Origin: an uncultured Gemmiger sp.
GTDB lineage: Bacteria > Bacillota > Clostridia > Oscillospirales > Ruminococcaceae
Length of the DNA stretch: 52,920 nucleotides
NCBI GenBank assembly: GCA_944386495.1
Contig: CALXBE010000026.1
Span: 1-52,920 of the forward strand
Direction: 5' to 3'
Positions 16,872-24,293 of this stretch are shown here, one piece after another. The notes beneath the pieces were generated by a model. That model ran no database searches. It had not been told where the DNA came from and saw only the letters and a list, made by a program, of their open reading frames with translations. Each line of letters begins with the position of its first letter. Position 1 is the first letter of the stretch. A program made the translations under genes and the position numbers.

Positions 16872-17543
16872 TTGGACGGAAAACCAGTACCAAAGATTCG
16901 CTCTCGGCAATGTATGTTTGTTTTGTACCCTGAAAGTCAATGCAAGGAAATTGAGTATGTTCAAACGCATTTCCCTTGTGCATGGGCTTTGCATGACAAA
17001 GATATTTATTCTCAGAGCGATTATAATAAAAGGCTTCAAAAGGATGGTGTAGCACCAAATTTCAAGCCTGGAGATTTGAAAAAACCTCATGTTCATTTCG
17101 TTTGTCAATTCCCTAATGCTCGGTATTTTAGTGGTATTGCAAAAGAAATTGGCGTACCTGTGAATACGATTCGTAAAGTCAACAATCTCTATAAAGCATA
17201 TGTTTACCTTTGGCACATGCTTGACCCTGATAAATATCAGTATTCAAAAGATATTGTTGGAACCCATGAGTTTGACGAACCTAGTGAACATGCTGGGATG
17301 TCAGCTTTAGAGGATGATCAAGTTCAGATTTTGCTTGATATGCCTGATTTTCAGTCATTCCATGAAATGGCCCGGTGGGCTTATGAGGAAGGCTGTTGGG
17401 CAGCTTTCAAAAAGTCTTATTCTATGTGGCGTGATATCTATTTAGAGAGGTCAAGAGATAAGGCTTTCAAAAATGTTCCTAAAGGTGACCCCAAACCTAT
17501 TCCCGGTTGTATGATTGTCTCCGGTGAGAAATGTCCTTTTTGA
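16872..17543 (+). CDS. HUH rolling-circle replication initiator (Rep_2-like)
   Basis: About 223 aa. Motif 1 region RSRQCMFVLYPES, the metal-binding HUH motif in KKPHVHFVC (His73 and His75) and a downstream tyrosine-bearing segment YLWHMLDPDKYQYSKDIV match the Rep_2 family of plasmid pMV158 type. It should nick the origin, bind covalently through tyrosine and drive rolling-circle replication of the circular phage DNA. The frame opens at GTG 16863, but AGAGGTG sits six bases before TTG 16872, which I take as the start. Filamentous phages and small Gram-positive plasmids share such initiators. Confidence 0.85.
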   Translation: MDGKPVPKIRSRQCMFVLYPESQCKEIEYVQTHFPCAWALHDKDIYSQSDYNKRLQKDGVAPNFKPGDLKKPHVHFVCQFPNARYFSGIAKEIGVPVNTIRKVNNLYKAYVYLWHMLDPDKYQYSKDIVGTHEFDEPSEHAGMSALEDDQVQILLDMPDFQSFHEMARWAYEEGCWAAFKKSYSMWRDIYLERSRDKAFKNVPKGDPKPIPGCMIVSGEKCPF

Positions 17544-17639
17544 ATATACACATTCAAAACAATTTTTTGTGTCCTGCTTTGGACAAAAAACTGGCTCACC
17601 CTCATTCGAGGATAGCAAATAAATTGGAGGTAGAAAATA

Positions 17640-17819
17640 ATGGAGGAAACTACTGCTATGGATACTGTTATTGCTGCTATGGCTGATGTGTTCGAACTGG
17701 TTGGCACTTGTGTCACCGAGATTACTGGTCAGCCCATCCTGCTGTTCTGTCTGGCTGCTGGTATTGTGCCTATCGGCATTTCCATTTTCCGTCAGCTCAA
17801 GAAAGCTGCGCGCGGTTAA
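17640..17819 (+). CDS. Major coat protein of the filamentous phage (59 aa)
   Basis: Reading from the ATG at 17640 gives MEETTAMDTVIAAMADVFEL, then a polar turn, a membrane helix PILLFCLAAGIVPIGISIF and basic end RQLKKAARG. Acidic amphipathic N-terminus, single hydrophobic helix and positive C-terminus are the classic design of inovirus major coat proteins: the basic end faces the DNA inside the filament. There is no cleavable signal peptide, as in phage Pf3. GGAGG is ideally placed upstream, and a very strong terminator follows the stop, as expected for the most abundant phage protein. Confidence 0.85.
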   Translation: MEETTAMDTVIAAMADVFELVGTCVTEITGQPILLFCLAAGIVPIGISIFRQLKKAARG

Positions 17820-17827
17820 GTGCAGGG

Positions 17828-17867
17828 GAAATTGCCCCGCCCCATGTCGGGGCGGGGCAATTTTTTA
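17828..17867 (+). terminator. Strong terminator behind the coat protein gene
   Basis: Twelve-base GC-rich stem TTGCCCCGCCCC / GGGGCGGGGCAA, five-base loop, then TTTTTT. It parallels the terminator behind gene VIII of M13-type phages and would raise coat protein mRNA over the downstream genes. Confidence 0.88.
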
Positions 17868-18125
17868 TTTCATGTTTTTGTATTCTTCCGGTTGGCCCAC
17901 ATAAGTAAATACCTCTTGTAATTGGTCAATCATGTTTAGTTTCGTTTTAATTATTGCGATTGTTTCCTTGTTTAGTTCTGGATTCCATTCTTTTTTCAGT
18001 AAAAGCAAACCTCGGTAGTAATTTTCAGTTCTCATCATGCACTCTCTAAAGAGGTTTATTTCATCATCTGTTAACCAAAATTCGTGTTTACCTTTTTCTG
18101 GAAGTTGCTTCTTTTTGTTGAACAT
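17865..18125 (-). CDS. Hypothetical prophage protein on the opposite strand
   Basis: 86 aa from MFNKKKQLPEKG; charged and helical (EFWLTDDEINLFRECMMRTENYYRGLLLL), no membrane segment. It lies between coat and adsorption genes but points the other way, which is typical of a lysogeny or immunity regulator, yet no DNA-binding motif is evident. Start is uncertain: upstream in-frame ATGs at 18182 and 18155 exist; GGGA before 18125 is a modest ribosome site. Function unknown. Confidence 0.55.
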   Translation of the reverse strand: MFNKKKQLPEKGKHEFWLTDDEINLFRECMMRTENYYRGLLLLKKEWNPELNKETIAIIKTKLNMIDQLQEVFTYVGQPEEYKNMK

Positions 18126-18206
18126 GATATCACATCCCTTTGTTTTTGCTTTCATTATATCGTTATGTTTCTCAATTATCAAGAATTGAAATTAGGGGAG
18201 TTTGAT

Positions 18207-20297
18207 GTGAAAAAAATAATTTCTTTTATTCTCATGATCTCTTTGGCCTTGGCGTTTTCTGTGAATTCTTTTGCAGCTGGTTACACTATTGATTTCTTTT
18301 ACAACTCCATTTTTGATTGGGATGTTATTGTCTCTCAAAAAGACTGGGTAGCTGGCGGTGGTAGTTCGTTTGGTGGTGGTGCTGGTCGTCGTTTTTATAC
18401 TGGCGGAAATGGTGACTTTCGGTATGGTAATTCAGGTGCTACCTCTTCAGGAGCGACTAATAGTTATTCTTTCAATAGTGGTACTACTACTTCTTATCAA
18501 GTTATAAAAAACGAGAATAACTATACCTCTAATTATTGGTATAACCCGGTTACTAATAACTATACCACAATCAATAATATCAAGTATTCCCCCACTTATA
18601 ACACCTACAATATTACTAATAACGAGTATAACGCTTATATTACAAACAATTATACTTATTATAGCTATTATATTGTGGATTCTGATTCTCAGTCCTATTA
18701 CTACGAAATCTATTATCAACTTCCCGATGGGCGTAATAGTTATGACTTGAGTGCAGAAGATGTTTGGGGAGAATATTTTATTTATGATGTTACAAATTAT
18801 GATTATGTTGTAGAAGATGACGGAAAGACTTTAGCACTTTTTCATTTCGATGGAGATTTGAAAGACAGTAGTGCTAATAATTGTCAGGCAGCTTATGAGG
18901 GTAACACTGCTAGTTATACTTTTGTTGATAGTGACTTTGGTAGTGCTCTTAAGATGTCTGATAATGACCTTAAGTTAAATATTACCCTCCCTGAAAGTTT
19001 AGACGGGGATTTTACTATTGAAGGTCGGGCGAAATTTTCTGCTGTCAGTCCTGGTGAGCTTATTCCTCCTGTAGATCATTGTCCTGATGGCAATTATTTG
19101 TATACGCTTTCTTTTGATAGTGGCGATGAGATGAATGCGTGGGTAAAAGCTAATTTAGGTGAAGGTAGTTGGCATTTTCGGGAAGGCAATTCTCCTACAG
19201 ATTATTGGATGAGTTATGATTATACAAGCTATGCTAGGGCTGCTTGTTATCATTATGACCTTAATAATATTAGTTCTTTTTTGAAAACTGATAACTGGAA
19301 ATTCTGGCTTCCTAATGAAATATCTTATGATACGATTGCCTATGATTACTTGACTAACTACCAAAAGGACTGGAATGGTGCGCAAGAATTGCCTAATGGC
19401 ACATTTAAACTCACTTTTAATAAGGGTTATCGGAAAGAAGTTGAGACAAGTATAACGGACGAAATTCCTAACGGTTGCGAATATACTTTGCCTTCTGATT
19501 ATTTCAGTTTTGCGTTTGTTCGTAGTGGTGACACACTTACATATTATCAAAATGGTAAAGTGCAAGGTACTTGGACAAATTCTGATGATTTTGGCAATGT
19601 AATTTCGCTTTATATTGATTCTTCTCAGGTTGCATATTGGGATGAACTTCGTGTTACTAATGAAGCCCTTTATACCGATGACTATGTTCCTAGTTCCCAG
19701 CCTTGGGATACCAATAAAGTTTTTGTTTTACCTGAAACAGGTACTGAAAATCAGATAGCTATTAAGTCTAATCAAGAGCCTGGAACCCTTCGGGTTGGCG
19801 GTGCTAGACCTACATTTCCTTCTGATGGTGATGTTTATGTTTCTTTGGTAAATGACCGTGTTGTTGATGTTCAGCAGTATCAAACTAATGCTTGGGTTTC
19901 GGTTGGTGCAAGTATTTGGTATGGCGGTAAATGGAACTCGTTTATCGGATGGGATTGTAGTCAATATGAGATTGAGGAACCGGGTGAAGTTACTCCCTCT
20001 CCTTCTCCTGATCCTGGCGGTGATGGAGATGGTTCTGGTTCTGGTGGGTCTGGTGGTTCTGGTATATTTGATGGTGTTCTTTCTGAACTTTTTGGCTCAC
20101 TAGTAGGGTTTATAGGAGGTATTTTTTCAGGTCTATTAAATCTCCTTGTTTCTCTGGTCGGCTGGGTTGTTTGGTTAGTAAAACTGAGTACTGTTTTGCT
20201 GCCTTTTCTTCCTCCTGGAGCGTTTGCTATTTTGGCAGGAGGAGCCGTTGTCATTGTTATTTTGGCAATAATTAAATTTATTACGGGGTTGTTTTAA
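18207..20297 (+). CDS. Large adsorption (pIII-like) minor coat protein with LamG-like domain
   Basis: 696 aa from a GTG with GGGAG six bases upstream. Layout: signal peptide KKIISFILMISLALAFSVNSFAA; a Gly/Ser-rich then Asn/Tyr/Thr-rich stretch to about residue 170; a concanavalin/LamG-like beta domain beginning KTLALFHFDGDLKDSSANN (near 205) and continuing to about 490; further beta-rich sequence; Pro/Gly/Ser-rich linker PSPSPDPGGDGDGSGSGGSG near 600; C-terminal hydrophobic anchor of about 75 aa with two helices. Signal, binding domains, glycine linker and membrane anchor reproduce the plan of pIII, which binds the receptor and releases the filament. The LamG-like part suggests a glycan receptor. 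Confidence 0.8.
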   Translation: MKKIISFILMISLALAFSVNSFAAGYTIDFFYNSIFDWDVIVSQKDWVAGGGSSFGGGAGRRFYTGGNGDFRYGNSGATSSGATNSYSFNSGTTTSYQVIKNENNYTSNYWYNPVTNNYTTINNIKYSPTYNTYNITNNEYNAYITNNYTYYSYYIVDSDSQSYYYEIYYQLPDGRNSYDLSAEDVWGEYFIYDVTNYDYVVEDDGKTLALFHFDGDLKDSSANNCQAAYEGNTASYTFVDSDFGSALKMSDNDLKLNITLPESLDGDFTIEGRAKFSAVSPGELIPPVDHCPDGNYLYTLSFDSGDEMNAWVKANLGEGSWHFREGNSPTDYWMSYDYTSYARAACYHYDLNNISSFLKTDNWKFWLPNEISYDTIAYDYLTNYQKDWNGAQELPNGTFKLTFNKGYRKEVETSITDEIPNGCEYTLPSDYFSFAFVRSGDTLTYYQNGKVQGTWTNSDDFGNVISLYIDSSQVAYWDELRVTNEALYTDDYVPSSQPWDTNKVFVLPETGTENQIAIKSNQEPGTLRVGGARPTFPSDGDVYVSLVNDRVVDVQQYQTNAWVSVGASIWYGGKWNSFIGWDCSQYEIEEPGEVTPSPSPDPGGDGDGSGSGGSGGSGIFDGVLSELFGSLVGFIGGIFSGLLNLLVSLVGWVVWLVKLSTVLLPFLPPGAFAILAGGAVVIVILAIIKFITGLF

Positions 20298-20630
20298 ATG
20301 AATAAAAGAATTCTTATGTTGGCTCTTTTTGTATTTGCTTCCTTTTCATTCTGTATTCCGTCTTTTGCTGAGGAGGTTGAGCCTACTCCTACTCCCGATT
20401 TCTCTATGGAGATTGGTCAGGATATGACAGAAGCCTGGAATACATATGGGGGACAGCTTTCTGATGGTTTGGACGGTGCAAAAAATGATGTATCGGAATT
20501 GCTTTCACCTAATTTCACTTCTTTTGTTTCTGAATTGTATTCTTGGATTCCTTCGGAAATTCTGATTCTTCTCACTTTGAGTATTGGCTGCTTTGTGGTG
20601 ACTGCTATTGTTCGTTATTTAGTGGCTTGA
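20298..20630 (+). CDS. Minor virion/assembly protein with signal peptide and membrane helix
   Basis: 110 aa. Signal peptide NKRILMLALFVFASFSFCIPSFA, an acidic Pro/Thr-rich segment (EEVEPTPTPDFS), a middle helix-rich part and a C-terminal membrane helix EILILLTLSIGCFVVTAIV. The ATG directly follows the adsorption gene stop, so translation is coupled. Position and topology fit a minor coat or pVI/pVII-like protein of the filament tip; no sequence family recognised. Confidence 0.6.
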   Translation: MNKRILMLALFVFASFSFCIPSFAEEVEPTPTPDFSMEIGQDMTEAWNTYGGQLSDGLDGAKNDVSELLSPNFTSFVSELYSWIPSEILILLTLSIGCFVVTAIVRYLVA

Positions 20631-20641
20631 GGGGTGACTTT

Positions 20642-20800
20642 ATGACTGTTATAAATGATTTTTTCACTGTGATTTGGGATGGTTTCGGAATTGAAATGAA
20701 TATTTATGGTTTTACTTTTTCTTTCCGGGATATCTTTGTTTATACCCTTTTGGCTTTTTTGGTTGTTGGATTTTTCGCCCAGCTTTTTGATAGGAGTTAA
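20642..20800 (+). CDS. Tiny membrane protein, probable minor coat
   Basis: 52 aa with one membrane helix FVYTLLAFLVVGFFAQLF and the end DRS; GAGGGGTG precedes the ATG. It sits in the tight virion gene run (11 bases after the previous stop). Size and topology match the small tip proteins (pVII/pIX type) of filamentous phages. Confidence 0.55.
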   Translation: MTVINDFFTVIWDGFGIEMNIYGFTFSFRDIFVYTLLAFLVVGFFAQLFDRS

Positions 20801-20806
20801 AAAAAT

Positions 20807-21238
20807 ATGGATAGAAAAACTGTGCATATCATTGCTTTTTGTATGGTGCTTATCGGGTCTCTTATGTTTTGTTACAACCGTGCTTTTGCCGAAGAGGTAA
20901 TTCCTTCTGATGATTCCTCTGTTACTGAACCCACGATTGATAGTGGAGATTTGGCGGGTATTCAATCCTCATTGGACAAAATTATTGAAATTCTTTCTCC
21001 TTCTGAGGAATTGCCTGAGGAAACTCCTGCGCCTGATTATACTGAGCAGTTGCAACAAATTGAAACTACACTTTCAAACATTGAACAGAATACTCAGCCG
21101 GAGGAGCCTGTTCCTGTTGCTTCCGCTTTTGTTAAACCTTTTGAAGAGTATTCTGTTTTGGAAACTCTGGTTCTTTTGCTTTTGCTTGTGATTTCGGTTT
21201 ATGGCTTTATCAAAATTTTTGTGAAAGGATGGTATTGA
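20807..21238 (+). CDS. Secreted, membrane-anchored phage protein with coiled-coil spacer
   Basis: 143 aa. Signal peptide RKTVHIIAFCMVLIGSLMFCYNRAFA, acidic spacer with two amphipathic helices (LAGIQSSLDKIIEILS and YTEQLQQIETTLSNIEQN), then a C-terminal membrane helix VLETLVLLLLLVISVYGFI and a basic tail. The plan repeats that of the 110-aa protein two genes upstream. Likely a structural or assembly protein; the exact role is unknown. Confidence 0.55.
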   Translation: MDRKTVHIIAFCMVLIGSLMFCYNRAFAEEVIPSDDSSVTEPTIDSGDLAGIQSSLDKIIEILSPSEELPEETPAPDYTEQLQQIETTLSNIEQNTQPEEPVPVASAFVKPFEEYSVLETLVLLLLLVISVYGFIKIFVKGWY

Positions 21239-21239
21239 T

Positions 21240-21413
21240 ATGGCTACCATGTTTATTGATTTGTGCTCTTTTTTTGGGCTTTCTGCTGTTCCCCCTGAAA
21301 CTCTTGGCGAGTTAATTCCTTGGCTTTTCTCGGTGCTTCTTGCTTTGGGTATTTTCCTTTTCGTTTTTGGAATGCTCAAAAGTTTCCTGAATGGCTTTAA
21401 TCGGAGGTGGTGA
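21240..21413 (+). CDS. 57-aa membrane protein, pVI-like position
   Basis: Reading from ATG 21240 gives a 57-residue protein with a polar N-terminal half, a membrane helix LIPWLFSVLLALGIFLFVF and basic end LKSFLNGFNRRW. It begins one base after the preceding stop and its last codons contain the GGAGGTG that serves the Zot gene. In M13-type phages gene VI, encoding a tip membrane protein, sits directly before the Zot-type gene I; the same order is seen here. Confidence 0.6.
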   Translation: MATMFIDLCSFFGLSAVPPETLGELIPWLFSVLLALGIFLFVFGMLKSFLNGFNRRW

Positions 21414-21415
21414 TA

Positions 21416-22324
21416 GTGGGCTATATTCTTCTTGCTGTGGCCTTTGCGATTGTGCTACTGGTTTCACGGGTTGTTAGATGTATTGTATTCCATCCTTTTA
21501 AGTGCTCTACTCACGGTGTTCGTGATCTGATAAATTATATAAAGCGTAAGGGCTGGAATAAATGCCCCGTTGGTGCCCTCGATATTTATTGCGGGTATTT
21601 CGGTAGTGGTAAAACTCTCTCTCTTGTGCATAAGGTTGTTGGATTATATGAGAGGTACAATGATGTTCCTGTATGGTGTCCTCGGCGTAAAAAGTTTGTA
21701 ACTCAAAAGTTGGTCATTCTTTCCAATGTTGATTTGGCTATTCCTTACATAAAATTGGAGAGCCTTTCTCAAGTTGTCAGCATGACAAAACTCACTCCCG
21801 ATATGGACGATAAAAATGATACTCTTACAGTCACGATTGTTGCAATGGATGAATTGTCCGTACAAATGAACTCACGCAGCTTTAAGGACAATTTTAATGC
21901 TTACTTTTTGAACACCTTGCTTTGTTGCCGTCATTATCATATTTCTTTTTTTGGGAGTGCACAGCGTTTCCAGCATGTTGATAAACTAATGAGAGATGTC
22001 ACTCATACTGTCATTCAGTGTAAAAAAATATGGCGTTTTCAGCTTTGGCAGTCTTATGACGCTTGGGAGTTGGAAAATGCTACAAATGCTGAACTTATTC
22101 GGCCTCTTGGCTCTGGTCTTTGGTTTGTCCTTGATAAGGACTATAATGCTTATGATACCCTTGCTGTTGTGGATAATTTGCGTAAAAAGGTGGAGGAAGG
22201 CGACTTGCTTACTGAGGCTGAAATTATTGCAAATCAAAATCCCTCTGCACCGCTTGGACTGGATGCCGCTTCCAGTTTGTCACGAAAAGGCAAACTTAGG
22301 ATTGGTGGACGGTCTAAGCGTTGA
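21416..22324 (+). CDS. Zot-type filamentous phage assembly ATPase (pI-like)
   Basis: 302 aa from the third in-frame GTG, six bases behind GGAGGTG. One membrane helix at residues 2-25, Walker A GYFGSGKT at 60-67, Walker B TIVAMDEL near 141-148, and the Zot-family segment RSFKDNFNAYFLNTLLCCRHYHISFFGSAQ. The protein powers extrusion of the filament through the cell membrane. In M13 pI the membrane helix is behind the ATPase domain; here it is in front. Downstream about 100 aa lack further helices, so no periplasmic domain for contacting a secretin is present. Confidence 0.88.
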   Translation: MGYILLAVAFAIVLLVSRVVRCIVFHPFKCSTHGVRDLINYIKRKGWNKCPVGALDIYCGYFGSGKTLSLVHKVVGLYERYNDVPVWCPRRKKFVTQKLVILSNVDLAIPYIKLESLSQVVSMTKLTPDMDDKNDTLTVTIVAMDELSVQMNSRSFKDNFNAYFLNTLLCCRHYHISFFGSAQRFQHVDKLMRDVTHTVIQCKKIWRFQLWQSYDAWELENATNAELIRPLGSGLWFVLDKDYNAYDTLAVVDNLRKKVEEGDLLTEAEIIANQNPSAPLGLDAASSLSRKGKLRIGGRSKR

Positions 22325-22378
22325 GCGGAGTGTGCAAGGGGGTGCGGGGCTATTGCCCCGCCGCCTTGCACACCGCTC
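22323..22378 (+). other. 56-nt imperfect hairpin behind zot: candidate packaging signal
   Basis: Three stacked stems share one axis: GAGCGG/CCGCTC, TGTGCAAGG/CCTTGCACA and GCGGGGC/GCCCCGC, closed by a TATT loop and separated by small bulges. No T run follows, so it is a poor terminator. M13-type phages place their packaging hairpin in the intergenic region, and this is the largest unexplained hairpin next to the virion genes. Confidence 0.5.
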
Positions 22379-22524
22379 ACGCTTTCTGTATTGCATTTTA
22401 TAAAAAGCAATATAAATTCATTGGCAATCGTTAAACCTTTAAAATAGGGCTAATTTTTTTCTGTTGGAAAAAATGTCATTTAGTAAAGACACTGGATTTC
22501 AAAAAAACGGCCCGCAGGGCAAAT

Positions 22525-22556
22525 GTGCGGCGCTTTGCGCCGCCGAATTTTTTTAC
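22525..22556 (+). terminator. Terminator of the phage virion operon
   Basis: GCGGCGC-TTT-GCGCCGC stem followed by GAATTTTTTT; about 200 bases behind the Zot stop. Confidence 0.7.
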
Positions 22557-22592
22557 TAAAAAACAGGGCTCACTATTCGGTGGCCCTGTTTA
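22556..22592 (-). terminator. Terminator of the minus-strand prophage block
   Basis: AACAGGGC / GGCCCTGTT arms around a 12-base loop; read on the minus strand it follows the 68-aa gene and ends in TTTTTT. Back to back with the plus-strand terminator. Confidence 0.7.
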
Positions 22593-22594
22593 TT

Positions 22595-22801
22595 TTATTT
22601 GTCTTTGCATTTGTACCCATTTCTTTCAAGCCATTTTTCTGCTTGGTGTAACTGCTTGAAAGTTCTGCTTCGGTGTGGTTTTTTGTCTCTGTCAGGAATG
22701 GTCATTCCCGGGGTGATCGCTTTCAGTATGTAAACCGTTTGGTTGTTCTTGGTGGCTTCATTGAAATATAGTTCTTGCCCTGCTCGATTTATCATTTTCA
22801 T
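22595..22801 (-). CDS. Hypothetical 68-aa basic prophage protein
   Basis: Small, lysine-rich soluble protein with a beta-then-helix layout (YFNEATKNNQTVYILKAITPG, then FKQLHQAEKWLERNGYKCKDK). No family recognised. Three bases behind the 94-aa gene stop, so probably translated from the same mRNA. The ribosome site is weak (GGGA). Confidence 0.5.
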   Translation of the reverse strand: MKMINRAGQELYFNEATKNNQTVYILKAITPGMTIPDRDKKPHRSRTFKQLHQAEKWLERNGYKCKDK

Positions 22802-22804
22802 ATT

Positions 22805-23089
22805 TTATTCCCTTATTTCATACATGTTTGTTAATGTTCTTAATCTGTGCCATTCTGTTTTTCCATTTAAGAGTGTGGTTTTTTCTTCGAGATGGTATCT
22901 TTGAAATTCAATTTCTCCTAATGGGTAATCGTTTTTGATTTTATTTTCTTCTTTATCTTTTATATCTGCAATATTTCCATAATTAGGTCTGTGAGTCGCT
23001 GCAAAATTTTTTACCCTTTCAAGATATATTGTTTTGTTATTCCATGGGTAAGTTATTGAGAATTCTGTAATTATTCTATATTGTTTCAT
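22805..23089 (-). CDS. Hypothetical 94-aa prophage protein
   Basis: Soluble, charged protein starting MKQYRIITEFSITYPWNNKT; alternates beta-like and helical segments, no cysteines or membrane helix. Not recognised. It lies between the SprT-like gene and the 68-aa gene on the minus strand, within one probable transcript. The region is very AT-rich. Confidence 0.5.
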   Translation of the reverse strand: MKQYRIITEFSITYPWNNKTIYLERVKNFAATHRPNYGNIADIKDKEENKIKNDYPLGEIEFQRYHLEEKTTLLNGKTEWHRLRTLTNMYEIRE

Positions 23090-23149
23090 TTTGAACCTAC
23101 ACTTTCAAAGTGCCTTACTTTCACTCGGACATTTTCTCTGTTTAATTAT

Positions 23150-23809
23150 TTAGTTTTCTATAACCATTTGCTCATTGCAATCCATGCACATGATTCTAAT
23201 GTTTTTAGTGGCTCTGCAACTACATCCGCAGATGGGGCAGATGTATTTTCTGGTACTACTGGGTTTTTTGGGTTTCGGTTCAATGGTTCCGGTTCCGGTT
23301 CCTTTTCCTGTTTTGTTTCCTCCTGTTGAGAAGTAGTCCCAGATATTGCCGTCTGTCATTTGGATGTTTTCCCATCCTTGCTCTATTACAAATTCCAGTA
23401 GATCTATACCGGGCTTAGTGATTGAATATCCAATTCTGGGGTCATGTTCGATTTCTAATCCTCTGGCTTCTGCAATCTCTTTAAATTTTTTGTTATGGTA
23501 GGTGTTTCCCCGGCTTGTATCTTTGATTCCATTTTCCAGGGCGTACAAGTGGCACATTTCATGCAAAAGGGTTGCTGTGGTGTCCTCTATCGGTCTGGCC
23601 AGTGTGGCGGTGCTGATGTTGATTTCATATCTGTTTCCTACTGCCGTTTGCCATACTTTTTCGCATGTAATGTGACCGTATGCCCCAGGTGTCTTTTTTA
23701 AGCTAATGATTGTTTCCGGAAGTTTACCCTCAAAAAAGCGGGCGTTTAATGCTCTGAACATTTTTTCAAGTTGTCCTGCTGCTCGACTTGTTTTAATTGT
23801 CTGTTTCAT
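23150..23809 (-). CDS. SprT-like zinc metallopeptidase with zinc ribbon
   Basis: 219 aa. HEMCH (residues 83-87) in LLHEMCHLYALENG is the zinc-binding HExxH, with a third ligand likely in TYHNKKF near 108; this is the SprT/Spartan layout. The C-terminus has a zinc ribbon CPICGCSC...CMDC (about 190-210) after a Gly/Thr/Lys linker. Eukaryotic Spartan cleaves proteins crosslinked to DNA; a phage SprT-like enzyme could process Rep-DNA complexes, but that is inference. It is divergent from the ribbon-helix-helix gene across a shared repeat-rich promoter region. Confidence 0.82.
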   Translation of the reverse strand: MKQTIKTSRAAGQLEKMFRALNARFFEGKLPETIISLKKTPGAYGHITCEKVWQTAVGNRYEINISTATLARPIEDTTATLLHEMCHLYALENGIKDTSRGNTYHNKKFKEIAEARGLEIEHDPRIGYSITKPGIDLLEFVIEQGWENIQMTDGNIWDYFSTGGNKTGKGTGTGTIEPKPKKPSSTRKYICPICGCSCRATKNIRIMCMDCNEQMVIEN

Positions 23810-23900
23810 GGTGTTCGTCCCTTTCTTTTTGTTTCGATTTCTTGAAGTTGCACTTTCAAAAAAAGTTTATTTATCGCTCTTTCTTTAACTCTATTATACT

Positions 23901-23990
23901 ACATGGGTACATGAATATCAATACATGCACCCATGAATATTGATAGAATTTAAGGGGTAAATATTGTGCAAAATGTACATGGACACATGA
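23901..23990. promoter_or_regulatory. Three CATG-N-CATG repeats in the divergent promoter region
   Basis: ACATGGGTACATGA (23901), ACATGCACCCATGA (23923) and ACATGGACACATGA (23977) share the form ACATG-N4-CATGA. They lie between the divergent SprT-like and ribbon-helix-helix genes. Repeated short half-sites are typical for ribbon-helix-helix repressors, so the neighbouring 72-aa protein is the likely ligand. Confidence 0.55.
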
Positions 23991-24027
23991 TTCTAAAATG
24001 ATTTATATTTTATATGGAGGTGGTCAC

Positions 24028-24246
24028 ATGGCTACAAAAGCACATCTTGCCGGGAATGCTCGGTATCTTGAAAAGCTGGATGATATAAAAATCCGTGTTC
24101 CCGCTGGAGATCGTCAAAAATATAGAGACTTTGCAGAATCACAGGGGATGAGTTTGAATAGGCTGGTTGTGGCGTTGTTGGATGGTGCAATGAGTGGGGA
24201 AATTTCGGTTTCCAATCTTTTTAAGGAAGAGGATTTTTCTAAATAG
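24028..24246 (+). CDS. Ribbon-helix-helix (Arc-type) regulator
   Basis: 72 aa. The sequence KLDDIKIRVPAGDRQKYRDF then AESQGMSLNRLVVALLDGAM has the strand-helix-helix pattern of Arc/CopG proteins: a short beta strand for DNA contact and the MSLNRLV helix. GGAGGTGGTCAC precedes the ATG and excludes the longer frame. It probably controls the divergent prophage promoter with its three repeats, either as copy control of the phage or as lysogeny repressor. Confidence 0.8.
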   Translation: MATKAHLAGNARYLEKLDDIKIRVPAGDRQKYRDFAESQGMSLNRLVVALLDGAMSGEISVSNLFKEEDFSK

Positions 24247-24293
24247 TGAATGAGGGCGAAGCGCTCCGCTGCTTTGCCCTCTGTCTAGCCCTC

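Noticed and set aside
18084-18206. A longer N-terminus for the adsorption protein
   Set aside because: The GTG at 18207 has a good ribosome site and begins a proper signal peptide; the upstream residues overlap the opposite-strand gene.
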